From a virus, in IMG/VR virus record IMGVR_UViG_3300037294_000665, positions 1 to 36,121 of that record: 36,121 bases of DNA; one strand, 5' to 3'. Position numbers and translations under genes: made by a program. The notes under the pieces were generated by a model. That model was not told the DNA's origin and did not search any database. It saw nothing but the letters and a program-made list of their open reading frames with translations. Positions within the stretch are counted from its first letter, which is position 1. Each line of letters begins with the position of its first letter. Below, piece by piece: positions 1 through 7,999 of this stretch.

Positions 1-630
1 ATGGTATTTTTCAAAAAACAGAGCAAAGATATCGGCCGAAAAGTACAACTAGGCATTCGTGGAGTCGTCGGAGTCGTTGGTGTTATAGTATTGCTTGGTC
101 AACCCGTATTTAGCGCCAGTAAGGATAAGATGATATTTGACTGCGGTTTATTCCACTTTAGCGATCCAAGCCACTTTACAAGATGGAACATCAATAATGA
201 CACTGTGATGGGCGGCATTTCTCAAAGCAACATCGAGTCTAAGCAACAAGTATTGCTATTTACTGGCACTGTTTCATTGGACAACAATGGCGGTTTTGCG
301 TCGACAGAATCAACATTTACCCATCAAATTACCGATGTATCATTACTCACCTTAGTGGTTAAAGGTGATGGTAAAACCTATCAAATCCGCCTAAAAACAC
401 CCTATCTATCTCAAGGTGAAGCCTATGTGGCTAACTTTACCACTGAGGCTGACAAACTTACTCGACACGAATTTGCCGCTGAAGATTTTATTGTCAGTTT
501 TAGAGGGCGAACCGTTGCAAATGCACCTTCACTCAATTTTGATGACACAGTTCGGGTTGGCTTTTTAGTCGCACAAAAACAGCAGGGTCCATTTTCAATT
601 GAGTTGCACACTATTGAGTTTGGCCGTTGA
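1..630 (+). CDS. Exported CIA30-domain protein (host gene)
   Basis: This 209-residue protein has a basic N-terminus and a hydrophobic stretch at about residues 20-37 ending near FSAS, consistent with a signal peptide or membrane anchor. Residues 45-209 look like the CIA30 fold (complex I intermediate-associated protein 30 family): the segments FTRWNINNDTVMGGISQS, NNGGFAST and TYQIRLKT follow the usual order of that domain. In bacteria these are small uncharacterised exported proteins, so the complex I role should not be transferred. It lies outside the prophage and appears intact, so the phage inserted downstream of it. The ATG is the first base of the window, so a start further upstream cannot be excluded. 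Confidence 0.75.
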   Translation: MVFFKKQSKDIGRKVQLGIRGVVGVVGVIVLLGQPVFSASKDKMIFDCGLFHFSDPSHFTRWNINNDTVMGGISQSNIESKQQVLLFTGTVSLDNNGGFASTESTFTHQITDVSLLTLVVKGDGKTYQIRLKTPYLSQGEAYVANFTTEADKLTRHEFAAEDFIVSFRGRTVANAPSLNFDDTVRVGFLVAQKQQGPFSIELHTIEFGR

Positions 631-639
631 GCTAAATTT

Positions 640-904
640 AAATGCTGACTTTATCTGAGCTTGCTTTTCCTGCGCAGTGATGCTGGACACTTTTACCTAA
701 TGTAACCCTTCACATGGTTTGATAAATACGGGAATAGATGAGATTAGCTAAGATCAGCTGGGTAAGGTTTGATATTTAACAGGAATTTAAATAAATGAGG
801 AAGTCGGATCTAAGTCGGCAGAACTGAGTAAAACAAAGCTGGCAGCTTGAAAGGCCACCAGCAATGAGAAAAGTGCATAAGTCAGTCAAAATGATAAAAG
901 GGCG
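640..904. other. Probable prophage left-end region (attL side)
   Basis: No gene is visible between the host gene stop and the repressor stop. In Mu-like phages the left end, with the transposase-binding sites, sits just outside the repressor gene, so the host-phage junction should lie here. The region holds a 9-bp direct repeat GGTTTGATA (716-724 and 766-774), each copy followed by GGGAAT or AGGAAT, and two AAGTCGG copies 11 bp apart (801-807 and 812-818). The exact terminal TG dinucleotide and the 5-bp target duplication cannot be fixed, because the right end is not in the window. Confidence 0.45.
716..786 (+). repeat. Direct repeat GGTTTGATA, candidate transposase-binding sites
   Basis: GGTTTGATA occurs at 716-724 and again at 766-774, 50 bp apart. 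Each copy is followed a few bases later by GGGAAT (730-735) or AGGAAT (781-786). Position near the presumed left end suggests MuA-type binding sites. That is inference from location only. Confidence 0.35.
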
Positions 905-1645
905 TTAAACGATGTTTTTGCCTACCCAAACGACACGGCCAATGATCTGCAGCATGTTAAGCTCATTAGCAGGAACAATCTGAGACTTATATTCCTTGTT
1001 GTCACTAATGATTTCTACACCACCATCAAACCTTTGTTGTAAGCGTTTGGCATATAAATCATCACCTAAGCGTAAAACAAAGATACTGCCATCTTCCAGA
1101 ACGGTTTTGCTGATATCAACCAATAAGCCATCACCACTGTTTATGGTTGGCTCCATTGAATCCCCTTTAGCGTAGACAACCTTCAGCTTATTTGGTTTTA
1201 AGCCTCGATAATCTATCCAATTCTTCCTAAAAGACAGTCTGCGTTTGACTAGGGAGTCTTCGGCTACAGCGCCGTGTCCCGTGCTAACCGTAATATCAAA
1301 CCCATCAATCAAATAATACTCTTCATGAAAACTGTCACGATGAACAACCACTTCAGAACCATTTGGGCTTTCTTCCATCAGTGTTGAAAACTTAGGCCCA
1401 CGTCCCGATGCTAACCACAGTAAATTTACTCCAGCCGCATCTGCAATGCGTAATGCAGTATCTAACTTAGGCTCACCGCCCTTTATTAGATTGCGCAATG
1501 TACCTTCTGAAACCCCGATATTCATAGCAAACTCTCGAATGCTTATAGATCCGATGGCTTCGGCGATACGGTCTGAGCGACCGCCGACTTCAGCACCGGA
1601 AGTCGGATCAAAAGACGGATCTTCACAAACTAATTCCGACTTCAT
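905..1645 (-). CDS. Mu-like CI-type repressor, HTH plus S24 (LexA-like) domain
   Basis: This 246-residue protein has an N-terminal XRE-type helix-turn-helix at about residues 35-82 (SIREFAMNIGVSEGTLRN, then ALRIADAAGVNLLWLASGRG). Its C-terminal S24 peptidase-like domain has the catalytic serine in GDSMEPT (S163) and the lysine in YAKRL (K200). This is the LexA/CI layout, so the lysogenic repressor may be inactivated by RecA-stimulated self-cleavage; classical Mu repressor lacks this domain, whereas D3112- and MuSo-type phages often have it. A strong ribosome-binding site (GGAAGAGGAA) sits just upstream of the ATG on the minus strand. It is divergent from ner, and the shared control region lies between them. 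Confidence 0.9.
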   Translation of the reverse strand: MKSELVCEDPSFDPTSGAEVGGRSDRIAEAIGSISIREFAMNIGVSEGTLRNLIKGGEPKLDTALRIADAAGVNLLWLASGRGPKFSTLMEESPNGSEVVVHRDSFHEEYYLIDGFDITVSTGHGAVAEDSLVKRRLSFRKNWIDYRGLKPNKLKVVYAKGDSMEPTINSGDGLLVDISKTVLEDGSIFVLRLGDDLYAKRLQQRFDGGVEIISDNKEYKSQIVPANELNMLQIIGRVVWVGKNIV

Positions 1646-1668
1646 TTAATTCCTCTTCCTATCAATCA

Positions 1669-1674
1669 CTTATA
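1669..1674 (-). promoter_or_regulatory. Candidate repressor promoter -10 box
   Basis: Read on the minus strand, TATAAG sits about 25 bases upstream of the repressor ATG. Seventeen bases further upstream is only a weak -35 match (TACGCA), which overlaps the first operator. Such a weak, operator-overlapped promoter would suit autoregulation. The assignment is tentative. Confidence 0.3.
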
Positions 1675-1690
1675 AGGTTACCACTGAGGT

Positions 1691-1710
1691 GTGCGTAATG
1701 CGGTGCGCAA
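1691..1710. promoter_or_regulatory. Operator O1 (TGCGNAA repeats)
   Basis: The stretch contains TGCGTAA (1692-1698) and TGCGCAA (1704-1710), with the inner hairpin-like pair TGCG-GTG-CGCA. The same half-site recurs at the two sites nearer ner. It lies between the repressor promoter and the early promoter, where a phage repressor or Ner would bind. Confidence 0.55.
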
Positions 1711-1726
1711 AAAAGAGTAAAAACTG

Positions 1727-1755
1727 TTGATAACAGCTAAAGATGGATCTATAGT
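1727..1755 (+). promoter_or_regulatory. Early promoter (near-consensus sigma-70)
   Basis: TTGATA (1727-1732) and TATAGT (1750-1755) are separated by exactly 17 bases, each matching the sigma-70 consensus in five of six positions. Transcription would start near 1762, inside or just before operator O2, and run into ner and the transposase genes. Operators on both sides explain repression by the lysogenic repressor. Confidence 0.7.
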
Positions 1756-1781
1756 TCGCATTACGTTACGCGGTGCGTAAC
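1754..1781. promoter_or_regulatory. Operator O2
   Basis: The site contains a perfect inverted repeat, GTTACGC (1765-1771), spacer GGT, GCGTAAC (1775-1781), preceded by a TTCGCA half-site (1755-1760). It overlaps the -10 box and start of the early transcript, so occupancy should block early transcription. Confidence 0.6.
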
Positions 1782-1803
1782 CGGTTATTGTTTTTTAATG
1801 TCT

Positions 1804-1818
1804 GTTCGCAATGCGAAC
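1804..1818. promoter_or_regulatory. Operator O3, 15-bp perfect palindrome
   Basis: GTTCGCA and TGCGAAC flank a central A, forming a perfect palindrome 30 bp upstream of the ner ATG. It matches the half-sites in O1 and O2, so it is probably read by the same dimeric protein (repressor or Ner). Confidence 0.6.
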
Positions 1819-1847
1819 GTAATCAAAATTCTAGCACGGTATTCCTA

Positions 1848-2075
1848 ATGAAGATAGAAAGCGCTCGTCACATACATGCAGCCTTGCTGGCAAACGGTCA
1901 AAGCTGCCGTGCGTGGGCGATTACGCATGGATACAACCCTAGAACAGTTCAAAAGTGCGTTCAATGGTTCGCGCCCAATACCGGCCGTAAACCTAAACGA
2001 GCCAAATCGATTGAAATCATGGTGGGTCTTTCAGGTTACTTAGGCGTAGACCTACTGGGAGATAATCATGACTAA
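1848..2075 (+). CDS. Ner-like small DNA-binding early regulator
   Basis: The ATG at 1848 gives a 75-residue basic protein; a longer reading from 1773 would run back over the operator region and early promoter and is rejected. Residues 15-45 (NGQSCRAWAITHGYNPRTVQKCVQ) look like a helix-turn-helix, and RKPKRAKS is a basic segment. Size and position directly after the early promoter and before the transposase match Mu Ner, the Cro-like protein that shuts down early and repressor transcription. The reading frame overlaps the transposase start by 8 bases, implying translational coupling. The ribosome-binding site is poor, so expression may be low or the start may differ. Confidence 0.7.
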   Translation: MKIESARHIHAALLANGQSCRAWAITHGYNPRTVQKCVQWFAPNTGRKPKRAKSIEIMVGLSGYLGVDLLGDNHD

Positions 2076-4284
2076 GGAATGGTTTAGCACAGGAGAAATT
2101 GCGCAATTACTTACTGTTGGCGACAGGCGTGTACGTGAAAGAGCAAAGCAAGAAGGCTGGAATAAGCAAAAGCGCAGCGGGCTAGGTGGTGGTTTTGAAT
2201 ACCACATCGACAGCTTGCCAGAAGCTGCAAAATTAGCCATAGCAAAACAGGCTGCACATTTATCACTTTATCAGCCAGCAGGCATGGTTAAAGTGGGGCA
2301 TGCCGTCGCCAACGTCAATTTGCCTTCAAAGTCTGCTGTAGATAAAGCCACAAGCATGCAGCAATACATTAATCTTCCTGAAAAATCACGCACCAGAGCA
2401 GAAGCTAAAAGCTTAATTATTAAAGCTAAAGACAGTTTTTGCGAACCATACCTTCAATTAAGAAAGTTAGTTGAAGGTGAAAAAGCATTCTGCAAAAACT
2501 ACACAACCAAATCATTACCACTACCGGCTTGGGTCTACGAAACAATAGCCAGCATTTCCATGGCCACGATCAGGCGCTGGGAAAAGTTGATTAAAGAGCA
2601 AGGCGAACATGCGCTAGGTGGGCGTTACCAAAGACAGCAAGCATCCTTGATTGATACACAGCAAGATCTTGCTGATTTTCTAAAAGGGTTAATCACGGCC
2701 AAGCCACACTTAAAAGATAAAGCTAACCAGCTTAAAAAATTAACTGAGATATATGTTTATAAATCAGGCGTGCCTTGGCAGGTGCCAAGTGTAAGCAGCA
2801 TTAGGCGCTGGGTGAACAAATGGGAAAATGCCAATCAAGCGGCCTATGCGTTTACCACCAATCCTAAAAAATTTAACGATAAATACCGCTCAGCAGTCGA
2901 GAGAATGTATCCCTGGATGACAGCCCCCAACGATGTGTGGGAATTCGACTCAACACCAGTCGACGCCATGCTAAAAGAGGGCCGCCATAGCATAATTGCA
3001 GTGATTGACTGCTTCACCCGTCGAGTAAAACTGCTGGTTTCACCCACATCATCAAGTGAAGGGATCTGCCTGTTATTACGTAAAACCTTGTTGTCCTGGG
3101 GCATACCCAATGTGGGCGGTTTAATGCGCACAGATAACGGCTCAGATTACGTCAGTATTCGCACCACCAGTATTTATCACTTACTGGATCTAGAACAAAG
3201 CCGAGCTAATCCTTACTCAGGCTGGGAAAAACCTTTCATCGAGCGCTTCTTTAAAACCTTAAGTCATGATCTTATCGAATTACTACCAGGCTATATCGGC
3301 CATAACGTCGCCGACAGAGAAACCATAGAAGCCAGAAAAGAATTTGCCGTAAGGCTTAAAGAGCGCAGTCAAAAAGAGAATCAAAAAGCCGACTTCAACT
3401 TGCGAATGACTCAGCCCGAGTTGCAACAACTGCTAGATAACTGGGTCGATGCCTATTACCACCAACAACCTCATGCGGGTCTTAATAAACAGACTCCGAG
3501 CCAAGCATATAACGCCTCGAACTATGTCGTTAAACCTATCCTAGCGCCGGAAGCGCTCGATCTCTTGCTCAATTTTGCTGGCGAAGCTGTCGTGCTTAAA
3601 GGTTTTATTAAAATCAATAGTTTGCGTTATACCGCACCAGAATTGCTTGAACATCATTGGAAGGGCAAAAAGGTCAGAGTATTTCTCGATCCTAGCGACG
3701 TCGGCCGCGCATTTATTTATGGCACTAACAACTGGGAAACCCGAGTTGAAGCTGTTGACCAGCGTTTGCTTGGCCGTGAAATAAGCCCAGACCAATATCG
3801 CATAACCAAGCGTGAAGATGCCAAAGCACTGCGAAGCTTCAGAAAGGAAATGAACAATTTAGCTAAAACATTTGGCATAGATAGTCTGCATCAAACCGTC
3901 ATAGATCATTACGCCGCTAAAGCCAAACGACTGGTTGATTTTCCTAAGCAAGAAAGCCAGCACGACAACGCCGCCATAGGCGCACTTTCAAGTGTCGCCG
4001 ATCAGCTCATTAATCCATTAAAGCCCGACTACAGCGATAGCCAAATTGAACATTTAAAGCAAAAACGCCAAGCCCTAGAAGCAAGAAAACTGGCCATTTC
4101 TCATCAAACCGCATCACTGGTGCGTAACGAGCATGACAAAGCCCGTTTATTGGCCACAGATTCTCTAAGGCGCAGTTTAACGGAAAAAGAACAGAGCTTT
4201 CTCAAGAGTTATATGAAGCACAACAAATTAGGGGCAAAGAGGATAGAGGAAATCATGGGCCATAAACGCCGAGCGTCCAACTAG
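2068..4284 (+). CDS. MuA-like DDE transposase
   Basis: This 738-residue protein, somewhat longer than MuA (663), carries out strand transfer during integration and replicative transposition. The N-terminus has a winged-helix-like DNA-binding domain (residues 1-65, FSTGEIAQLLTVGDRRVRER). The catalytic core has D294 in WEFDSTP, D356 in RTDNGSD and E392 in KPFIERFF, the DDE triad with the spacing expected of the MuA family. Residues 500-600 form the beta-barrel-like part, and the C-terminal basic coiled region should contact MuB. GGGAGATAATC precedes the ATG. The MuB-type gene follows after a short gap, so the two form the transposition module. Confidence 0.95.
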   Translation: MTKEWFSTGEIAQLLTVGDRRVRERAKQEGWNKQKRSGLGGGFEYHIDSLPEAAKLAIAKQAAHLSLYQPAGMVKVGHAVANVNLPSKSAVDKATSMQQYINLPEKSRTRAEAKSLIIKAKDSFCEPYLQLRKLVEGEKAFCKNYTTKSLPLPAWVYETIASISMATIRRWEKLIKEQGEHALGGRYQRQQASLIDTQQDLADFLKGLITAKPHLKDKANQLKKLTEIYVYKSGVPWQVPSVSSIRRWVNKWENANQAAYAFTTNPKKFNDKYRSAVERMYPWMTAPNDVWEFDSTPVDAMLKEGRHSIIAVIDCFTRRVKLLVSPTSSSEGICLLLRKTLLSWGIPNVGGLMRTDNGSDYVSIRTTSIYHLLDLEQSRANPYSGWEKPFIERFFKTLSHDLIELLPGYIGHNVADRETIEARKEFAVRLKERSQKENQKADFNLRMTQPELQQLLDNWVDAYYHQQPHAGLNKQTPSQAYNASNYVVKPILAPEALDLLLNFAGEAVVLKGFIKINSLRYTAPELLEHHWKGKKVRVFLDPSDVGRAFIYGTNNWETRVEAVDQRLLGREISPDQYRITKREDAKALRSFRKEMNNLAKTFGIDSLHQTVIDHYAAKAKRLVDFPKQESQHDNAAIGALSSVADQLINPLKPDYSDSQIEHLKQKRQALEARKLAISHQTASLVRNEHDKARLLATDSLRRSLTEKEQSFLKSYMKHNKLGAKRIEEIMGHKRRASN

Positions 4285-4345
4285 ACGTTTATAGCCCACA
4301 GTGGCCATGAAGGCCGAACAACAACAGCAACATGGAGTATACGAA

Positions 4346-5068
4346 ATGAAAGCGAATATCGCACCTGTTAAAAATGTGCTCGCGGCGCAAGATGCCTTTG
4401 ACAACCTATGTACTAGAGGGATCGGGGTACCAGGATTGGGTTTATATCATGGGCCAAGTGGCTTTGGTAAAACTACAGCGACCACCTATTTATTCAACCA
4501 AGTTAATGGGATTTATGTGCGTGCCATGGCAACCGACAGTGCCAGTTCATTAATGGGCCGTATTGTTGGCGAACTCGGCTCAAGCGGTATGTGGCGTATC
4601 AATAAAATGGTCGATTTCACCATAGAACAGATGAGCATGTACGAAAGGCCGCTGTTTATCGATGAAGCCGATTACCTCATGTCTGATGTTCGCATGCTTG
4701 AAACCGTTCGTGATCTTTATGACAACACAGAAGTGCCAGTGATCCTCGTTGGCATGGACCAAATTGCCAGGCGCATCAGTAGCCGTAAGCAATTTTTTAA
4801 CCGTATATCCGAATGGGTCGAGTTCCGCCCAGCGGATCTAGACGATGTTATGACCATGGCAGATTCATTACTTGATGACGGCATCAATGTAGAACCAGAA
4901 CTACTGGATGAACTGCGTAAATCAAGTGGCGGTGAAGCGCGGCGTATTGTCATAGGGCTAAATCAAATCGAGCGATTAGCCAAGATGAATGAACTCGACT
5001 ACGTCACCGAGGCTCACTGGGGCAATCAGCCTTTCCATGGTGCAAAACGCACCTTAGCCATGGGGTAA
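4346..5068 (+). CDS. MuB-like AAA+ ATPase, transposition target selector
   Basis: The protein of about 240 residues has a Walker A motif GPSGFGKTT near residues 36-44 and a Walker B motif PLFIDEADYL near 102-111, typical of MuB/IstB-like AAA+ ATPases that bind target DNA and activate the transposase. I chose ATG 4346 because GGAG lies about nine bases upstream; an in-frame ATG at 4304 and an earlier start at 4301 would add about 15 residues but have poorer ribosome-binding sites. It follows the transposase directly on the same strand. MuB also protects the phage from self-integration (target immunity), which is expected here but cannot be seen. Confidence 0.92.
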   Translation: MKANIAPVKNVLAAQDAFDNLCTRGIGVPGLGLYHGPSGFGKTTATTYLFNQVNGIYVRAMATDSASSLMGRIVGELGSSGMWRINKMVDFTIEQMSMYERPLFIDEADYLMSDVRMLETVRDLYDNTEVPVILVGMDQIARRISSRKQFFNRISEWVEFRPADLDDVMTMADSLLDDGINVEPELLDELRKSSGGEARRIVIGLNQIERLAKMNELDYVTEAHWGNQPFHGAKRTLAMG

Positions 5069-5076
5069 AAAGCATC

Positions 5077-5616
5077 ATGGCTGAAACAACCAGTTCAAAT
5101 AATGGCAGACGGCTCGCTTGGCGTTTTATGTGTTGTTGTCGAGGCAGTAACTCAGACTTTAGCGCCCAGCAAATTGCCGATGCCACCGAAATGAGTCGCC
5201 ACAGAGCTGCTGCCTTTTTGAGGCAGTTATTTAAAGAAGGGCGCTTAGAAGTCACTTGGCACGGACGTTCTAGTGCAACCAATCGCTATCGATTGATAGA
5301 TGCAAGCCCATTGGCAGAAAAAACCCATAAACCTAAGCGAGCAAAAGCGAGGCAAAGGGTTTGGAACAGCTGCCGGATTATGCGGGCATTTACCTTAGAC
5401 GACGTGATAGCTACAGCACAGGTAGCGCACTCAACCGCTAAGCGATACATCAAAGCACTACAACGCGCAGGACTCATCAGAGTCAGAGGGACAGAGCACG
5501 GCATCACCATCTATCGCTTAAATGTAGATTGTGGCCAGGCTGCGCCTGAACTGACTCCTGATGGCATATTTGCACCCACACGTAGGACATTTTATCCCTA
5601 CAGGGAGGATGTATGA
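5077..5616 (+). CDS. Putative DNA-binding protein with two winged-helix domains
   Basis: This 179-residue basic protein has two helix-turn-helix-like segments: residues 28-75 (SAQQIADATEMSRHRAAAFL, followed by a wing ending TNRYRL) and residues 108-150 (DDVIATAQVAHSTAKRYIKA, then GITIYRL). The repeat of helix-turn-helix plus wing suggests an internal duplication. It lies eight bases after the MuB gene and overlaps the next gene by four bases (ATGA), so it belongs to the early operon. Genes at this position in Mu-like phages are usually of unknown function; a role in controlling early or replication functions is inference. Confidence 0.7.
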   Translation: MAETTSSNNGRRLAWRFMCCCRGSNSDFSAQQIADATEMSRHRAAAFLRQLFKEGRLEVTWHGRSSATNRYRLIDASPLAEKTHKPKRAKARQRVWNSCRIMRAFTLDDVIATAQVAHSTAKRYIKALQRAGLIRVRGTEHGITIYRLNVDCGQAAPELTPDGIFAPTRRTFYPYREDV

Positions 5617-6131
5617 ATAAGGAAGAATGGTTCTTGGCCCTTGAAGCTAAGGTTTATGCCAGTTCTCAGGCACAGGTGGCCAGAGACTTGGGTGTCAGCA
5701 CCACAATGATCAACATGGTGCTACACAATAAATATAAAGGCTCATTAGAAACCATTCGTAACCGCGTTGAAGGCCGCTACCTCAAGCAAACCGTCAGCTG
5801 CCCAGTATCAGGTGAAATCTCTATTGATACCTGCAGAGACAATCAAAACAGACCTTTTAGTTCAACTAATCCACTGAGAGTGCGCCTCTATCGTGCCTGT
5901 CGTGGTGGCTGTCCGCACTCAAGCCTAGCGCAGACGGCAGTCACTCAGCGGATTGACGTTCAAAACGCAGTGGATACTCGCTACAAGGTCGAAGAACAGT
6001 TGGCTTTTTGCAGTCGTTTAGCGCAAGGAGATAGCCGTTTACACATAGAGCTATTAGAGCGGGAGCTGCAAAAGGTAGCTAATCGTCTCAATAGCGCGCT
6101 TTGGGACAACAAATGGAAGGACAAAAAATGA
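5613..6131 (+). CDS. HTH protein with possible four-cysteine metal site
   Basis: The 172-residue protein has a helix-turn-helix at residues 17-45 (QAQVARDLGVSTTMINMVLHNKYKG), like small phage regulators. Then come four cysteines (63, 74, 96, 100) in the pattern C-x10-C-x21-C-x3-C, which could bind zinc. The last 60 residues look helical. Start and stop overlap the neighbouring genes through ATGA at both ends, which shows tight translational coupling. It is probably an early DNA-binding regulator; its target is unknown. Confidence 0.7.
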   Translation: MNKEEWFLALEAKVYASSQAQVARDLGVSTTMINMVLHNKYKGSLETIRNRVEGRYLKQTVSCPVSGEISIDTCRDNQNRPFSSTNPLRVRLYRACRGGCPHSSLAQTAVTQRIDVQNAVDTRYKVEEQLAFCSRLAQGDSRLHIELLERELQKVANRLNSALWDNKWKDKK

Positions 6132-6346
6132 AACCAGCACACCCGCTTAAACCCTGTGTAATAGCAACCTTGAGGCTCAGAGGCATGCGCGTCATCAAGG
6201 TATCAGACAAGGTGATCCACATAGACAAACCCAGCGCCGACTTCAAGCGCTTGGCCGTCGACATTATTGAGAACATAAACGGCATGCGCAGACGCTGTGC
6301 AGCGGTGCAATTCTCAGGTTTTTGTATTCGTTGGAATGAGGAATAA
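6128..6346 (+). CDS. Small conserved early protein, unknown function
   Basis: The ATG at 6128 overlaps the upstream stop by four bases and has GGAAGGA about ten bases before it, so it is preferred over an in-frame ATG at 6101. The 72-residue product is basic (HPLKPCVIATLRLRGMRVIK near the N-terminus, RRRCAAVQFSGFCIRWNEE at the end) with no motif I recognise. It sits between the HTH gene and the DUF3164 gene in the early operon. Confidence 0.6.
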   Translation: MKPAHPLKPCVIATLRLRGMRVIKVSDKVIHIDKPSADFKRLAVDIIENINGMRRRCAAVQFSGFCIRWNEE

Positions 6347-6351
6347 TCCAG

Positions 6352-6972
6352 ATGAACAATCAAGCTCAAACAATCCCTGCGGGATACCGCAAAAATGCGC
6401 AGGATCACCTAGTGCATGAAGACCAAATAAAAGCCGTGGATAAAGTGCGCGATGACGTAGTGCAAGAGATAGTTGCTGCCGCCAAGGGCCTGAGGCAAGC
6501 CATGCTGGTCTTTAAGCTTAGTGCCATGGGGCAAATAACTGACTTTATAGACCTTTCCGCAGCAGAGTACGGCGTGAGTTATGGCGGCAGTAAAGGCAAT
6601 GTGCTGCTCACCTCATTTGATGGTCAATATCAAGTACGCCGCGCAGTGGGCGAGCACAGGGTATTCGATGAACGCATTCAAACAGCAAAGACTTTAATCG
6701 ATGACTGCATTAAAAGTTGGAGCGGCGGTGCAGACACACGCCTTATGGCCATGGTCGAACACGCCTTTAGGGTCAATCAGCAAGGGCGTATCGATGTTAA
6801 TCAAGTACTCAGTTTACGCCAGCTCGATATCGACGACAGCAATTGGAAAAAAGCCATGGATGCCATCGCCGATGCCATACAAATCACAGGTACCAACCAG
6901 TACCTCAGGTTGTATGAACGCCAGCCCAATGGCAAATACCAGCAATTGCCGCTGGATATCAGCGCGCTTTAA
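6352..6972 (+). CDS. DUF3164 family early phage protein
   Basis: The 206-residue protein has features of the DUF3164 family common in Mu-like phages: IPAGYRKNAQ near the start, then SKGNVLLTSFDGQYQVRRAV (about residues 80-100) and FDERIQTAKTLIDDCIKSW. Family members are sometimes wrongly called sulfate transporters; there is no membrane segment here. It may act in replication or recombination, but the function is not established. It begins six bases after the previous stop, within the early operon. Confidence 0.85.
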   Translation: MNNQAQTIPAGYRKNAQDHLVHEDQIKAVDKVRDDVVQEIVAAAKGLRQAMLVFKLSAMGQITDFIDLSAAEYGVSYGGSKGNVLLTSFDGQYQVRRAVGEHRVFDERIQTAKTLIDDCIKSWSGGADTRLMAMVEHAFRVNQQGRIDVNQVLSLRQLDIDDSNWKKAMDAIADAIQITGTNQYLRLYERQPNGKYQQLPLDISAL

Positions 6973-7010
6973 CTTAGCAACTAACTCAACAACTTTGCAG
7001 GGAGCAGCAC

Positions 7011-7346
7011 ATGGATAACATCATCAGTCAATTAATCGAACCACTCGCTAAGAATGACATAAACCATCTACTTAATGATAACCAAGCCGCATTAGACAGG
7101 GTGGCCTTCAAGTTACGGCTCGCCGCACTGCTTGAAGCAGGTTTTGAACCCTTAAGAAGCGAGCTAAGTGCCATGGCACAAGACAATCCACATCTATGCC
7201 TGCAGCTCTGCTCAGCCATCTTGTATGAACTCCAAGGCTTAAGCCCTGAATTTGCCGGTGAAAAACGCCAATTAGCGACCTTCTTTACCCGCAAAGCCCT
7301 AACTCATATAGAAGGCAAAATAGAAGCCAGCAAGGAGCAGTCATGA
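7011..7346 (+). CDS. Conserved hypothetical early protein
   Basis: The 111-residue acidic, mainly helical protein (DNIISQLIEPLAKNDI at the start, FTRKALTHIEGKIEASKEQS at the end) matches no family I can name. GCAGGGAGC precedes the ATG with good spacing. The stop overlaps the GemA-like start as ATGA, so it is in the same operon. Nothing indicates membrane location. Confidence 0.65.
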   Translation: MDNIISQLIEPLAKNDINHLLNDNQAALDRVAFKLRLAALLEAGFEPLRSELSAMAQDNPHLCLQLCSAILYELQGLSPEFAGEKRQLATFFTRKALTHIEGKIEASKEQS

Positions 7347-7999
7347 AAACTCAAACCCAGTCAGCTCCTAAGCTGCGTTTAATCAAGCTTATTCATGTGG
7401 CTAAACGCCAGTTAAATCTAGATGAACACACCTACCGCCTGATGTTAACCCAGGCAACGGCCAAAGAGTCCCTGCGGGCCATGAACCTCATAGAGCTTGA
7501 ACAAGTACTCAGCCTATTTAAGCAAAAAGGCTTTGTTATACAGGTAAAGCCCCGCACCAATAAACGTTTACAACTGCCTGTGATGAGCCCAGAAGTAACG
7601 CCCAAAAGACGCAGCCCAGCATCGGGCACTAGTCCTAATGCGCTTATCGATAAAATTCGCGCCATTTGGATAACCATGGGCCATCACTTCATTATCGAAG
7701 ATAACAGTGAAACCGCCCTAGATGCCTTCGTCCGCCGCATGACAGGCACCAAAAAAGGTCAGGGTGTTGATAGTACCCAATGGCTAAGTGATGCCCAGGC
7801 GGTAAAAGTGCTAGAAAGCCTTAAAAATTGGCACAGGCGCGAGCTCATTGAGCGCATCAAGGTAAGGGGGCAAACCTTACCACCAAGGGATAACAACAGA
7901 CTGCCCAGTTACAATGCCGTGCTCGAAATCTATTTAAACACCGCAACGCTCTGTAAGCCGCACGATAAGAAGATCGTTAAGGAAGCACGCGATGACTGA
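7343..7999 (+). CDS. GemA/gp16 family regulator (DUF1018)
   Basis: The 218-residue protein carries the DUF1018/gp16 pattern of Mu GemA: LIKLIHVAKRQLNLDEHTYR at residues 13-32, and near the C-terminus LIDKIRAIWITMGH, LDAFVRRMTG and an AQAVKVLESLKNWHRR helix. In Mu, GemA affects host gene expression and DNA supercoiling. The middle segment (about residues 75-100) is basic and probably a linker. It overlaps the upstream gene by four bases and the mor gene by eight, so GemA and Mor are made together, as in Mu (gemA-mor). Confidence 0.85.
   Translation: MKTQTQSAPKLRLIKLIHVAKRQLNLDEHTYRLMLTQATAKESLRAMNLIELEQVLSLFKQKGFVIQVKPRTNKRLQLPVMSPEVTPKRRSPASGTSPNALIDKIRAIWITMGHHFIIEDNSETALDAFVRRMTGTKKGQGVDSTQWLSDAQAVKVLESLKNWHRRELIERIKVRGQTLPPRDNNRLPSYNAVLEIYLNTATLCKPHDKKIVKEARDD

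Noticed and set aside
640-904. An exact attL boundary with 5-bp target duplication
   Set aside because: Several TG dinucleotides are possible and the right end is outside the window, so the junction cannot be fixed.
5004-5282. Minus-strand frame across the MuB end and the next gene
   Set aside because: It is the shadow of two well-supported plus-strand genes and has no family features.
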